A stretch of DNA of 64,000 nt from Pseudomonas sp. Leaf58 (GCF_003627215.1 NZ_CP032677.1:3291501-3355500); one strand, 5' to 3'. Shown: positions 28,095 through 37,404, counted from the first letter of the stretch. Numbers and translations are program-made. Notes: generated from the letters alone by a model not told the origin.

Positions 28095-29207
28095 ATGCGC
28101 GACGAGAACAGAATGAGCAGCAATAGAATTATATTTGCCAACCAACTAAGAGGAATTGGAGCACTTTCAGTCCTCGTATCACATTACATTGGGATATTCT
28201 GGCTTGCCCACCCTGAAATTAGCAAATTGATGGGTGTACCCGAACTACTCACCTTCCCGAGCCTCCCTGATGCATTGAAGTTGCTTTCCGAATACTGCAT
28301 TGTCTTTGGCCAGTTTGGCGTGGGCGTATTCTTCATTGTCAGCGGGTTAGTCATACCGATATCGCTGAAAAATGTATCTTGGCAGGACTTCATCCTGCGC
28401 CGCGCCATCAGGATATACCCTGTCTACATCGTTGGCTTTTGCATCGTAATCCTGTCGATCTACTTGCTTTCAAGGTATGCAGGCAGTGACTTCAAATACA
28501 CCCCAGGTGAGATATTCGCGCACTTCGGCGTCATTACGCGCGGACCGCTTGGGGTAGACCGCATTGACGGGATAAGCTGGACTCTAGAAGTTGAAATATA
28601 CTTTTACCTCATCATGCTAGCGACCGCCAAACTTTTACTGCGAAATGGAATAAAAGAAACAATAGCAGCATCTCTCCTCGTCTCATTTATTGCTTTCCTG
28701 GTAATGCACAACAACAAGTACCTACTCGGAGTACAGATAGGGTCTGGCTTGATGCTTTTGCTTGGAGTGGCCTTCTACAAATTTATAAATAATAAAATAT
28801 CAAAAAAGGAATTTATACTACTCCAAGCCATCCTCTGCGCACTAATACCAATCACTTGGTTTTGCGGAACCGGAATAACCAAATACACGCAACACTGGGT
28901 GTACGGATACCTCCTTGCGATTTTCACTTTCAATGCTTGCTTCTATCTTAAGGACAAAATAAAAGACAATGCATTTCTGTCCCACCTTGCAGACATCAGC
29001 TACCCAATATATGTAGTCCATGCACTTTTCGGGTATTCGATTATGTATGTTGCCCTAGACAATGGATTGGGGGTTTACTCATCGATCTGCGCGGCAGTCA
29101 TTTCTGCTTATGTCGCTTCGCTTGCACTGCATATCTTCGTGGAGAAACCCACGATGCTATGGATAAAGCAGAGTCATGCGAAAAGGTCGGCGGTGCAAAA
29201 CTCCTAA
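28095..29207 (+). CDS. acyltransferase family 3 membrane protein
   Basis: A 370-aa integral-membrane O-acyltransferase of the family that acetylates or succinylates surface sugars (OafA/NodX/OpgC group). The N-terminal motif NQLRGIGALSVLVSHYIG carries the catalytic-type His, and about ten hydrophobic helices follow. The C-terminus has DISYPIYVVHALFGY and FVEKPTM, both family hallmarks. The gene is visibly AT-rich, with codons such as ATA, AAA and AGA that neighbours avoid, so it was probably acquired horizontally. Start could be 28095 or the ATG six codons later; neither has a strong ribosome site. No polysaccharide genes are adjacent. Confidence 0.85.
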   Translation: MRDENRMSSNRIIFANQLRGIGALSVLVSHYIGIFWLAHPEISKLMGVPELLTFPSLPDALKLLSEYCIVFGQFGVGVFFIVSGLVIPISLKNVSWQDFILRRAIRIYPVYIVGFCIVILSIYLLSRYAGSDFKYTPGEIFAHFGVITRGPLGVDRIDGISWTLEVEIYFYLIMLATAKLLLRNGIKETIAASLLVSFIAFLVMHNNKYLLGVQIGSGLMLLLGVAFYKFINNKISKKEFILLQAILCALIPITWFCGTGITKYTQHWVYGYLLAIFTFNACFYLKDKIKDNAFLSHLADISYPIYVVHALFGYSIMYVALDNGLGVYSSICAAVISAYVASLALHIFVEKPTMLWIKQSHAKRSAVQNS

Positions 29208-29301
29208 CGGGCAAGGTCCAGACGCGCCCCCCTTGGGTTCGCGCGTCTAGGCCATAACAACGAAAGTGCGCCCTGCCCCGTCAAAGGAACGATTGCGCAG
29301 G

Positions 29302-29910
29302 CTAACGGAGCATGGGGATCAAAACGCTTGGTGTTTGCGCACCGAATACAACAGCCCCGTTGATGCGAACAGAGGGAATGACACGCCCCGACCACGCCGC
29401 GACCGAAGCTTCGGTGTCCCGTAATTCATCACCAAAGTCGTCGCTATGCATGAACTCCTGGATATCGCCGAAAGCCAGCATTTCTCGGCTCAGCAAATTT
29501 TCCATAACAATCGGATCACCGATATCCTGACCATGGCAATACAAAGCTGCAAACACGCTTCCCACGAAATGTTGAGCGGACCTTCCCCTGCGCTGTAACC
29601 ACAGCACAGCCGCAAGTGCGGGACAGGAATCCGGAAGATTGGTGATTGCGGCAAACGCCGGTTCGATGCCTAGCTTTCGCAGTTCTACCGCCACTAGGGA
29701 TTGATGGCTTGCAGCTTGCGTTCCGAATCGGCGCTCCAAGAAGGCAGGATAGGTCATTGCAGTTGCTGATTGACTCAAGGAAGAGCGGCAGGGATGGAAT
29801 GTGACATCCCGAGTTATACCTGCCTGAGTCATCGCAATGTTAAGCCGGCGCTCTGCTACCCAGCCCCAAGGGTCAAGGAAGTCGAATGCTAGAATGGGAG
29901 AAGTTTGCAT
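29302..29910 (-). CDS. DsbA-family (FrnE-like) protein lacking the CXXC
   Basis: A 202-aa thioredoxin-fold protein of the DsbA/FrnE group. The region where relatives have a CPWC-type active site reads DFLDPWGWVAERR at about 9-21, so both catalytic cysteines are missing and a redox role of the usual kind is unlikely. The C-terminal cis-proline loop (GRVIPSVRINGAVVFGAQ) is intact. The ATG at 29910 has an AGGG site upstream; a TTG two codons earlier is the alternative. It lies downstream of, and in line with, a lysR gene. It might bind glutathione or a small ligand, as 2-hydroxychromene isomerase relatives do. Confidence 0.75.
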   Translation of the reverse strand: MQTSPILAFDFLDPWGWVAERRLNIAMTQAGITRDVTFHPCRSSLSQSATAMTYPAFLERRFGTQAASHQSLVAVELRKLGIEPAFAAITNLPDSCPALAAVLWLQRRGRSAQHFVGSVFAALYCHGQDIGDPIVMENLLSREMLAFGDIQEFMHSDDFGDELRDTEASVAAWSGRVIPSVRINGAVVFGAQTPSVLIPMLR

Positions 29911-29915
29911 GTCCA

Positions 29916-29948
29916 ATACCCTGAAAATTTTATTAAGCTTAAGGGTAT
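29916..29948. promoter_or_regulatory. inverted repeat upstream of the DsbA-like gene
   Basis: ATACCCT (29916-29922) is inverted as AGGGTAT (29942-29948) around an AT-rich 19-base centre including AAGCTT. It lies directly before the DsbA-like start, so it may be the operator used by the adjacent LysR protein. Confidence 0.45.
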
Positions 29949-30005
29949 GGCGTTAACCAGGTAGACAGAATCCGAAAAGCACGCAATAAAGCATTGCGCA
30001 TACCG

Positions 30006-30908
30006 CTAGGCCCTATCGAGCAAGTCTTTCATAAATTGCGAAAACACCTTGATACGCGTTGATTCGCGATTAATCGGTAGATAAACGATATTAATAGAGG
30101 CGTTCACTGACGTGGGATTCGCTTCATATTCAGGCAGCAAGCGGGTGAGTCGCCCGTGCAGCACATCTTCCGCCACCAGCCAGTCGGCTAACAGGGCCAC
30201 GCCCTGCCCTGCGACTGCCGCCTGCCTGAGAATATCGGCGTTGTTGCTTTGCATCCGGCCGTGTACCGCAATAGGAACAGTTTGGTCATCAACTTCAAAA
30301 TGCCAGTCCCGCATAGGCCCACCGTAATCGAAGCGCATGCACGAATGGTGGGAGAGCTCGCTAGGTTGCGTTGGGGCTCCATGCTGTTCCAGATAGCCAG
30401 GGCTGGCCACCAGCCAGCGTTGGAAGTGGCCAATGGTGGTGCAAATGACGTCTTCGCTGGAAACCGTTGAGCCTAATCGAACCGCCAGATCGATCCGATC
30501 TTTGTACAGGTCCACCATTTCGTCACTGAGGGTCAGGCTAACCTCCAATTGTGGATGGCTTGCAAGAAACCGCCCTAGGTGGGGTGAGATCAAGCGGCGG
30601 CCGAACTCCACCGGAACGCTAACCCGCAGCTTGCCTTTTGCTTCGCTTCCTCTATCCGTAACCATGCTATCTGCTGCAGCGACTGCATCAAGGATGGCTA
30701 CCGCATTTTCGAAATAGGCCAGGCCCAAATCGGTCGGGCTGCTTTGTCGGGTGCTGCGAGTGAGAAGTGTGGTGCCCAGATCCGACTCTAATGCTGCCAC
30801 TTGCCGCGCGACCGACGATGTAGCCACGCCGAGCTTGCGCGCCGCTGCTGAGTAGCCGCCGCAACGCACCGTCTCTACGAACATGCTCAACGCGAGAAAC
30901 TTATCCAT
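30006..30908 (-). CDS. LysR-family transcriptional regulator
   Basis: A 300-aa LysR regulator of the CrgA/AaeR-like subgroup. The HTH at residues about 4-60 includes FVETVRCGGYSAAARKLGVA and SSVARQVAALE, and the effector domain follows with RLISPHLGRFLASHPQLEVSL. The gene lies upstream of the DsbA-like gene on the same strand, with 95 bp containing an inverted repeat between them. That makes the DsbA-like gene, and possibly the MFS gene to the right, its likely targets. Confidence 0.9.
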   Translation of the reverse strand: MDKFLALSMFVETVRCGGYSAAARKLGVATSSVARQVAALESDLGTTLLTRSTRQSSPTDLGLAYFENAVAILDAVAAADSMVTDRGSEAKGKLRVSVPVEFGRRLISPHLGRFLASHPQLEVSLTLSDEMVDLYKDRIDLAVRLGSTVSSEDVICTTIGHFQRWLVASPGYLEQHGAPTQPSELSHHSCMRFDYGGPMRDWHFEVDDQTVPIAVHGRMQSNNADILRQAAVAGQGVALLADWLVAEDVLHGRLTRLLPEYEANPTSVNASINIVYLPINRESTRIKVFSQFMKDLLDRA

Positions 30909-31069
30909 TAGTTCAACTCTGCTGATGGTCCATGAGGGAAGGTAGTGGCGCTACCTGTCTAGCTTGCAGGCAGCCTGGATCATAGTCACCTCAACGGTTT
31001 GAAGATATGACAGGTGTGCTATGGCTGGAGCGCCTGGATGCACAAATGGCCCTCCAACCTTAGTCCGGA

Positions 31070-32284
31070 TCAGCGCTTACCGGCATGTTTTACCAGAAAC
31101 ATGGCAAGCGCCAGAGCGGGGATCGCTGCGGCAGTGATGCTAGTGGTGGCCCAACCAAAGCGCTCATAAAGCGGGCTGGCGAGCATCGAACCCAGTGCGC
31201 CGCCTACGAAGATGCTGGTCATGAATACTGCGTTTAGGCGTGCCCGGCTGTTGGGGTCCAGCGCGTAGACTTCGCGCTGGCCAAGGACCATGTTCAACTG
31301 CACCGCAAAGTCCAACGCAATTGCAGCAGCAACCAAACCCAGATAGCCCAGCCCAGGGATACCCCCGATCAGCAGCGCTGCCGGGGCCATTATCAACGCC
31401 ACCAGTGTGCTTACCTGGCCATGGCCGGCATCGGCCAAGCGGCCAGCGATCGGGGCCGCGATAGCGCCCACTGCACCGACCAGGGCGAACAGCGCTACCC
31501 CGTTTTGACTGAAGCCGTAATGGCGAATCAGCTCGATCGGTACAACAGTCCAAAAGAAGCTGAAGCTTGCGAACAACAGGCCTTGATAAAGCGAGCGCTC
31601 ACGAAGAACAGCATGTTGCTTGGCCAGGCCGAAAACGGAGCCGATCAGGCGACCGTAAGTGGTGTGATGATTCGGCATGCGCTCGGGCAACAGCAGTGCC
31701 ACAAGTGCAGCGATCACCCCCATCAGCCCTGCGGCACTGAAGAATACACCTCTCCAACCAATGAACTCAGAGGCCAAGCTGGAAACCGGGCGAGCGAGGA
31801 GGATACCAAGCAGCAGGCCGCTCATGATATTCCCTACAACGCGGCCACGGCTGCTTTCAGGCGCCATATGCGCGGCCAGCGGCACCAGGATCTGCACGGC
31901 GACAGACGTCAGCCCAATCATCAGCGACGCGATCAAGAACAGTGACGGTGATTCGGCGAAGCCTGCCGCCGCCAGGAACGCGCCTACAACCAGGGTAAAG
32001 CCAAGCACCAGACGTTTGTTTTCCATCAAGTCGGCCAGCGGGACCAGGAACAGCAGGCCAGCGGCATAGCCGAACTGGGTTAACGCAACGATCAGGCTGG
32101 CATGTTCCGGCGACAGGCCAATACTCGGGGCGATGAGTTCAACGATGGGCTGTGCGTAGTAGAGGTTTGCAACGACTGCACCACAGCAAAACGCGAGGAA
32201 GATAACCAAGGCTTTGGACAGCGTCGGAGCTGAGTTGGCAGGTGCCGACGCGACGGTTAGTGTTTCAGGGCTGCTCGTTGACAT
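31070..32284 (-). CDS. MFS transporter, DHA1-type
   Basis: A 404-aa major facilitator with 12 predicted helices. Helix 1 contains NLYYAQPIVELIAPSIGLS, a pattern shared by a group of bacterial 12-helix drug or metabolite exporters; the loop motif is PLADLMENKRLVLG. The start at 32284 was chosen because the residues before it are basic and unlike the family. It is divergent from a class A flavin monooxygenase gene, so it may export the monooxygenase's substrate or product. Confidence 0.87.
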   Translation of the reverse strand: MSTSSPETLTVASAPANSAPTLSKALVIFLAFCCGAVVANLYYAQPIVELIAPSIGLSPEHASLIVALTQFGYAAGLLFLVPLADLMENKRLVLGFTLVVGAFLAAAGFAESPSLFLIASLMIGLTSVAVQILVPLAAHMAPESSRGRVVGNIMSGLLLGILLARPVSSLASEFIGWRGVFFSAAGLMGVIAALVALLLPERMPNHHTTYGRLIGSVFGLAKQHAVLRERSLYQGLLFASFSFFWTVVPIELIRHYGFSQNGVALFALVGAVGAIAAPIAGRLADAGHGQVSTLVALIMAPAALLIGGIPGLGYLGLVAAAIALDFAVQLNMVLGQREVYALDPNSRARLNAVFMTSIFVGGALGSMLASPLYERFGWATTSITAAAIPALALAMFLVKHAGKR

Positions 32285-32508
32285 GGCGACATATCCGAAT
32301 GAGTTGAAAAAGTTCAAGCGCAAGCCTAAGCGTGAGGGCGCGTTGCTGGAATACGAACTTCCAGCAACGAACTTATGCACGCTGCGCAAAACTGACAGCA
32401 GGTGGTGACGGCTGTGGGTGTGAGCCAGTCGTCAATCCCGACGGTGCCAGAGACTTGTCAGTGCACTGATGTATGAATCGTTGACTTTGCCTGCTCGCAA
32501 GAACATTC

Positions 32509-32524
32509 ATGACTCTGCAGTCAT
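32509..32524. promoter_or_regulatory. small inverted repeat before the monooxygenase gene
   Basis: ATGACT (32509-32514) and AGTCAT (32519-32524) form a perfect inverted pair, with TTCA/TTCATT flanks, 22 bp before the start codon. It may be an operator for the divergent MFS/monooxygenase promoters, but 6-bp arms are weak evidence. Confidence 0.35.
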
Positions 32525-32545
32525 TCATTTTTTTGAGGTGAGATC

Positions 32546-34069
32546 ATGGCGCAAACCGACGTTCTCATTGTTGGCGCTGGCCCGACCGGGCTGGCGCTAG
32601 CGCTTTGGCTCACCCGGCAAGGCGTCTGCGTAAGGATCGTCGACAAGAGCAGTGGTCCAGGCGAAGCTTCTCGCGCCATGGCTGTTCAAGCCCGCACGCT
32701 AGAGCTCTATCGCCAGCTAGGTATGACTGAGGCCGTGATAGCTGCGGGCTACAAAACACCGGCCATGAACCTGTGGGCACGGGGCAGCCACAGAGCGCGT
32801 ATCCCCTTGGTCGATGCAGGCAAACAGGTTTCTGCGTATCCCTTTGTGTTGATTTATCCCCAGGATCGCCATGAGCGCTTATTGGTAAGGCGGCTGCAGT
32901 CACTTGGCGTGGAGGTGGAATGGCAAACCGAACTGCAGTCCTTTGAGGAGGGTGAAGGCCATGTCACTGCCCTCCTGAAACAGGCTGATGGACGAGAAGA
33001 ATCCTTTGCTGCAGCTTATTTGGCGGGATGCGATGGCGCTCGTTCACGTATTCGGCATGTGATCGGCAGCGGTTTCGAGGGCGGCACCTACAAGCAGCTT
33101 TTCTATGTCGCGGATGTCAGGGTAACTGGCATCGAGCCCGCAGGCGAGGCGCACATCGCTTTTGATAAATCCGACTTTGTGCTGCTGTTATGCTCCGGCG
33201 AAAAAGACCAATACCGCCTGATTGGCACCGTGCGTGATGAGCGCGCCGAGCATCCTGAGCAGCTGACATTCGCAGACGTTGGCCATGATGCCATCAATGG
33301 CTTGAACCTGCAGATTACCGAGGTGAACTGGTTTTCCACCTACCGTGTTCATCACCGTGTCACCGATCACTTCCGTCGTGGCAGAGCGTTTCTGCTGGGT
33401 GATGCAGCGCATGTGCATAGCCCGGCCGGTGGCCAGGGCATGAACACCGGCATCCTCGACGCGATCAACCTGGCGTGGAAGTTGGCAGCGGTGGTAAAAG
33501 GCAAGGCGCCCGATACCTTACTCGACAGTTACCCGATTGAACGCCAAGCATTTGCCCGCACGCTGGTAGAGACAACGGACAAACTGTTCACGTGGGTTAC
33601 CGCTCAGGGCGGGTTTGCCGACTTTGTACGCACTCGCATCGCGCCGATCTTCGCAAGCGTTGCGTACAAGAACGAAAACGTTCGTGAGTACCTGTTCCGA
33701 GTGGTTTCGCAAACCACCCTGAATTACCACGACAGCCCGCTGAGCCAGGGTAAGGCCGGTGGGGTTCAGGGCGGTGATCGCTTGCCTTGGCTACCTGGGG
33801 CCACGGCGGACAACTACGATTCACTGGCAGCCATTCAGTGGCAGGTGCATGTTTATGGCCAAGCCAAGGCAGAGTTGTCGCAATGGTGCAGCAAGCACGG
33901 CATTCCGCTGCATATGTTCGCTTGGGAACCTGCATACCAGAAAGCCGGCGTTGCCAAAAATGCTACTTATCTAATGCGGCCTGATACTTATGTCGCGCTG
34001 GCTGATCCTGAGGGCGAAGCATCCACCTTGAGCCGATATTTTCAGGCGCACGGCATGCTGCCCAATTGA
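32546..34069 (+). CDS. class A FAD-dependent aromatic monooxygenase
   Basis: A 507-aa flavoprotein hydroxylase of the PHBH/phenol-hydroxylase-like group. The Rossmann FAD motif VGAGPTGLALALWLTRQG is at about 8-25, the DG motif CDGARSRIRHVIG near 165, and the GD motif LLGDAAHVHSPAGGQGMNTG near 290. The C-terminal part is a thioredoxin-like lid as in phenol and polyketide hydroxylases. A GAGGTGAG site precedes the ATG. It would use NAD(P)H and O2 to hydroxylate an aromatic substrate. The nearby MFS gene suggests a detoxification or aromatic-degradation pair; substrate unknown. Confidence 0.9.
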   Translation: MAQTDVLIVGAGPTGLALALWLTRQGVCVRIVDKSSGPGEASRAMAVQARTLELYRQLGMTEAVIAAGYKTPAMNLWARGSHRARIPLVDAGKQVSAYPFVLIYPQDRHERLLVRRLQSLGVEVEWQTELQSFEEGEGHVTALLKQADGREESFAAAYLAGCDGARSRIRHVIGSGFEGGTYKQLFYVADVRVTGIEPAGEAHIAFDKSDFVLLLCSGEKDQYRLIGTVRDERAEHPEQLTFADVGHDAINGLNLQITEVNWFSTYRVHHRVTDHFRRGRAFLLGDAAHVHSPAGGQGMNTGILDAINLAWKLAAVVKGKAPDTLLDSYPIERQAFARTLVETTDKLFTWVTAQGGFADFVRTRIAPIFASVAYKNENVREYLFRVVSQTTLNYHDSPLSQGKAGGVQGGDRLPWLPGATADNYDSLAAIQWQVHVYGQAKAELSQWCSKHGIPLHMFAWEPAYQKAGVAKNATYLMRPDTYVALADPEGEASTLSRYFQAHGMLPN

Positions 34070-34104
34070 AAGAGGCTATTCGATACTCCGGCGGGTTTCG
34101 CCCT

Positions 34105-34539
34105 TCAGTCACCGCACGCGGTTTTACCAAAGAACGCGAGGTCGAACGCTTCGACAATCGGCATCGCGATGCGTAACCGAGCAAGCCCTTCCTTGCTGAG
34201 TGATAGCAGGTTCGCGCGGTGATCATCAGGGTCTATCCGTTTCTCGACCAGCCCATCTTTTTCCAAGCGCGATATGATCTGAGAGATGTGCATACGGTCC
34301 ATGCTGGTGAAGCTCGCGATACCCTGTTGAGTAATCTGCTCACAATTTCGCGTCAACCAACCGCACACCGCAAGAATCGCGAACTGCGGCTGAGTGAGCC
34401 CCAAGGGTTTCAACAGCGCGTTGAGCTGTCGTTGCCAATCTAGGAATTCGCGCCAGAGTCGGAACCCAGGGCTGCAGCTCGGCCCTGCGTAGGCAGAACC
34501 ACTCCACTGTTCGCCAGTGTTCAATTTGCCTGCACTCAT
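34105..34539 (-). CDS. MarR-family transcriptional regulator
   Basis: A 144-aa MarR regulator with the winged-helix core at about 45-110, including GLTQPQFAILAVCGWL and SRLEKDGLVEKRIDPDDHRANLLSL, where the wing tip Asp-Arg pair is conserved. Its start codon overlaps the stop of the SRPBCC gene by 4 bp (34536-34539), so the two form an operon. A perfect 14-bp palindrome upstream of that operon is the expected MarR operator. It converges with the monooxygenase gene, which may also be a target. Confidence 0.9.
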   Translation of the reverse strand: MSAGKLNTGEQWSGSAYAGPSCSPGFRLWREFLDWQRQLNALLKPLGLTQPQFAILAVCGWLTRNCEQITQQGIASFTSMDRMHISQIISRLEKDGLVEKRIDPDDHRANLLSLSKEGLARLRIAMPIVEAFDLAFFGKTACGD

Positions 34540-34961
34540 GCTGCCCTCACGCGGGCTTCGCTGGCGCGCTTGAGGCCCAACATCGTGTTAGGTAACGAAG
34601 CTTGAATCGACCTGCCAATCAAATATCGAAATAAAAAGCTCAGCGGGCCTTTGAAATCGACCCAGTGGGTTGCAACAGTCGATCCCTTGCTCGCCGACAA
34701 GCTGTGACCGAACCGCATACGGCACAACGGCAACCTAGTCTGTACCGAGAATGACATGCCTTGCGTCACCTCCACGATCTGTATGTTGGCCTTCGGTCCA
34801 CTTTTGGGTTTCAGCCACCCCTTAGCCCCAAGCTTCAGACCATCGGGCAAACTTGCGGCAACCACCTCTGGATCCCAGTCGCTCCAGTGAGCAGCGTCCT
34901 GATACAGGCGGAAAACGCGCGCAGGCTCGGTTTGAATTTCAATGGACGCCTTGATTTGCAC
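34536..34961 (-). CDS. SRPBCC-family lipid/ligand-binding protein
   Basis: A 141-aa START-like (SRPBCC) domain protein. The N-terminal strand [20 protein letters not shown] followed by [10 protein letters not shown] is the usual opening of polyketide-cyclase/CoxG-like members, and [20 protein letters not shown] fills the central sheet. It would form a hydrophobic pocket for a small molecule. Its stop overlaps the MarR start, so it may sense, carry or modify the compound that inactivates that regulator. Confidence 0.83.
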   Translation of the reverse strand: MQIKASIEIQTEPARVFRLYQDAAHWSDWDPEVVAASLPDGLKLGAKGWLKPKSGPKANIQIVEVTQGMSFSVQTRLPLCRMRFGHSLSASKGSTVATHWVDFKGPLSFLFRYLIGRSIQASLPNTMLGLKRASEARVRAA

Positions 34962-34997
34962 AGCTCGCTCCCTGGCTCGTTTTTTTGGAGCGGCATA

Positions 34998-35011
34998 GTA
35001 AATATATTTAC
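34998..35011. promoter_or_regulatory. perfect palindrome, probable MarR operator
   Basis: GTAAATATATTTAC is a perfect 14-bp palindrome in an AT-rich island, 37 bp upstream of the SRPBCC/marR operon. Length, composition and position are typical of an autoregulatory MarR site overlapping the promoter. Confidence 0.65.
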
Positions 35012-35242
35012 AATTATAAACCAGTAGGAAACCGCTCAGGTGGTCGGTGCCGACTAAATAAGCGGCCGGTTCACCGACAATGCTGGACTCTCTGCCGCAG
35101 CGCTTTGGCCGATGGTCAACGGTCTATCAACGGTTTTGGCTGTGGGGAGACCAGGCGCATTCAATCAGTTGCTCAAACGCTTGCACCCTGTGGTCGAGCG
35201 GCGAAGACTGCGATAATAGAGGGCAATCATAAGGGCCATGCC

Positions 35243-35656
35243 ATGCTGACCATCTCTAATAATGTGCACCTGCCAGATGCCGACATCGAACTGACGTACA
35301 TCCGCGCGCAAGGCGCCGGTGGGCAGAATGTGAACAAGGTGGCCAGCGCCGTGCACCTGCGCTTCGACATTCCCGCCTCGTCGCTGCCCGAGTTTTACAA
35401 GGAGCGGCTGCTGGCGCTGCGTGACAGCCGCATCACCGGCGACGGGGTGTTGATCATCAAGGCCCAACAGTACCGCACCCAGGAGCAGAACCGCACTGAC
35501 GCACTAGCGCGTCTTGCCGAGTTGATCAGCACTGCCGGCAAGACCGAGAAGAAACGCCGGCCCACCAAGCCAACCCTCGGCTCGAAGACCCGCCGCCTGG
35601 AAGGAAAAGCCAGGCGCAGCACTGTCAAGGCAGGGCGAGGCAAGGTGGAGTTCTAG
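35243..35656 (+). CDS. arfB: alternative ribosome-rescue factor ArfB
   Basis: A 137-aa codon-independent peptidyl-tRNA hydrolase (YaeJ/ArfB) that frees ribosomes stalled without a stop codon. The catalytic GGQ is at residues 26-28 ([13 protein letters not shown]), and the lysine/arginine-rich C-terminal tail from about residue 100 ([16 protein letters not shown]) is the part that enters the empty mRNA channel. Length is typical. The start at 35243 gives the family N-terminus. It stands alone on the plus strand. Confidence 0.95.
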   Translation: MLTISNNVHLPDADIELTYIRAQGAGGQNVNKVASAVHLRFDIPASSLPEFYKERLLALRDSRITGDGVLIIKAQQYRTQEQNRTDALARLAELISTAGKTEKKRRPTKPTLGSKTRRLEGKARRSTVKAGRGKVEF

Positions 35657-35757
35657 GCTCTGTACGAATCCGAGAAGCCCAATTGGCGCGCCACCAACGC
35701 TGAGATTTTGTAGAGTCCCCCGAATGAGCAAGGCTTGATCGGATTAAGTCAGCCAGT

Positions 35758-36105
35758 TCAAACAGTTGGCATCGACTTGGATAAATGGCTAGACCTTAAT
35801 GCCGCAAGATGGCGCTCCCGCAGGAAAAGGAAAAGCGGCAGTGTCAATGAAGGGCCAACCACCAAACAGGAAAGCGGCAGCCACAACCGACGCATTGCCA
35901 ATCTACGGCTTTCCACAACGACGAACACCGCTACTGCAACACCCGAAACGAGCACATCAGCCCAAGCGAAGGCAGCGATATAGCTTGAGGTAGCCTGCTG
36001 CAACAGTAACGGCACATTGAGACTGTGAGCCGAAAGCCAGGGAGCAAACTGAGACAGAGGCAATACCGTTCCCGCAATGCAAAGAAGAATGTAGAGGATC
36101 TGCAT
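35758..36105 (-). CDS. DUF2834 small membrane protein
   Basis: A 115-aa protein with three hydrophobic helices. The N-terminal helix (QILYILLCIAGTVLPLSQFA) followed by an acidic-to-aromatic loop and the helix FAWADVLVSGVAVAVFVVVE match DUF2834 proteins. ATG at 36105 has an ideal AGGAGA site, deciding against the longer frame. Function unknown. It sits between arfB and the light cluster with no obvious partner. Confidence 0.75.
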   Translation of the reverse strand: MQILYILLCIAGTVLPLSQFAPWLSAHSLNVPLLLQQATSSYIAAFAWADVLVSGVAVAVFVVVESRRLAMRRLWLPLSCLVVGPSLTLPLFLFLRERHLAALRSSHLSKSMPTV

Positions 36106-36324
36106 GGTGTCTCCTGTGGGGGCTAACGCTTGACTAACGGGCCGGCACTGCCAGGTTCGCTTCAACTGACGAACGCCCTGAACCCTGTATTAGCCAGTGT
36201 ATTTACTGCATGACGCTGTGTTCGAGAATGGTAGACGGCGCGGCCCCCCGCATTGCTCTGGATCTTAGAAAATACCCTGGCTATCAGGATACGCCCTTCC
36301 TCCGGGATATTGCGCCCCAAGCCT

Positions 36325-36510
36325 CGTCACAGCGAAGCCGAGGATGTCGTTACCGCAATCGAGCAGACTCAGGCGGTCGTCTCAAAGGTACCGTTCTGCG
36401 TGCTAATTCGATATTCCTCGGCATGACGGGATACGCCCGGGACGAGGTGCACGGTCACCCTCACCGCAGGTTCCTTCGACGGGATGAATCCGATGGCGGG
36501 GCATATACTT
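36325..36510 (+). pseudogene. degraded PAS-domain fragment (chemoreceptor-like)
   Basis: Two frames together read like part of a PAS domain of Aer-type chemoreceptors. One frame gives EDVVTAIEQTQAVV (36339-36380). After a shift, the other gives GTVLRANSIFLGMTGYARDEVHGHPHRRF. The order matches the usual motif in which a DGTVLxAN strand follows TQAVIEF. No start, heme/FAD pocket or signalling domain remains. It is a short relic lying just beyond the end of the convergent MerR gene. Confidence 0.5.
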
Positions 36511-36519
36511 CCGCCAAGG

Positions 36520-37404
36520 TCAAAGATCCAGGGCACCACTGAGCAAGGCGCTTAGCATACGCGCGACGTCGGCGCTTTCCTGGTCCAGCAGACACAGTGG
36601 AATGCCTTTCAAGGCTAGTTGCGAATCGGTAAGCCCCTCGCCAATCAAGGCCAGCGGACACGCAATGTCCATCTGCAACGAACGCAGGCGCTTGGCCAAG
36701 GTGGGGCTCACCGGCGCCTGCAGCACAATCACCAGTGCCGCAGGCTGCATCGCAGCACACAGCAAAGGAAGCTCTTCCAGCGGCTGCCCGCAGCCGAGTA
36801 CTTCGATGTGCTGTTGCTCGCTGCTCAACAGCAGCCCGGCGCACAACACCTGGAGTTCGGCTTGCCCCTCGGCACCTGCGAGCAACACCCGCGGCGCATC
36901 GGATTGATTCATCTGCAGACGCAGCAGCAAACGGGCGCGCAAGAACGTATCGAGAAACACCCATTGGCTACGCTGGCCTGGCGCAGCCCCAGAAGCCAGG
37001 TCATACCAAACCGGCATCAGCACTTCACGCAGCACGGTGGCCTTGGGGAAGAGAGTGAACAACTGACCATGGACCCCCTCCAGTGCCTTCACATCGAATG
37101 CCTTGGATGCGCGTGCCACGGCGGCGCGCCATTCGTCAAAGGCCGAGAGCTGCACAGATACCTCAGGCTGGCTTGCGAGCCTATCGCCGACTTTGCTGAT
37201 GGGCACGCCGTTGCCGGTCCAGCGCAAGATGTCGCGTATGCGCTGAACATCCCCCGCCGTGTACAGGCGATGGCCGCCCTCGGTGCGCTGCGGGCGTATC
37301 AACCCATGGCGCCGCTCCCAGGCACGCAAGGTCACCGGATTGATGCCGGTCAAGCTGACCACATCGCGCATGGGTAGCAAATCGGGTGGGGTGGCGTCAG
37401 TCAT
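36520..37404 (-). CDS. LitR/CarH-like MerR regulator without B12-binding motif (PplR-type)
   Basis: A 294-aa regulator with an N-terminal MerR winged helix (residues about 8-75, including [20 protein letters not shown] and [15 protein letters not shown]) and a C-terminal helical plus Rossmann-like region resembling cobalamin-binding photoreceptors. The B12-contacting motifs of CarH/LitR class I (Trp-x9-Glu-His and the lower-ligand DxHxxG) are not found, so it fits class II LitR proteins such as P. putida PplR regulators, which depend on a partner LOV protein. It is divergent from exactly such a LOV gene. It most likely represses the light operons to its right in the dark. Confidence 0.87.
   Translation of the reverse strand: MTDATPPDLLPMRDVVSLTGINPVTLRAWERRHGLIRPQRTEGGHRLYTAGDVQRIRDILRWTGNGVPISKVGDRLASQPEVSVQLSAFDEWRAAVARASKAFDVKALEGVHGQLFTLFPKATVLREVLMPVWYDLASGAAPGQRSQWVFLDTFLRARLLLRLQMNQSDAPRVLLAGAEGQAELQVLCAGLLLSSEQQHIEVLGCGQPLEELPLLCAAMQPAALVIVLQAPVSPTLAKRLRSLQMDIACPLALIGEGLTDSQLALKGIPLCLLDQESADVARMLSALLSGALDL

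Noticed and set aside
36210..36542. Full-length 110-aa gene from the ATG at 36210
   Set aside because: Only the middle resembles a PAS domain and only after a frame change; treated as a pseudogene fragment.
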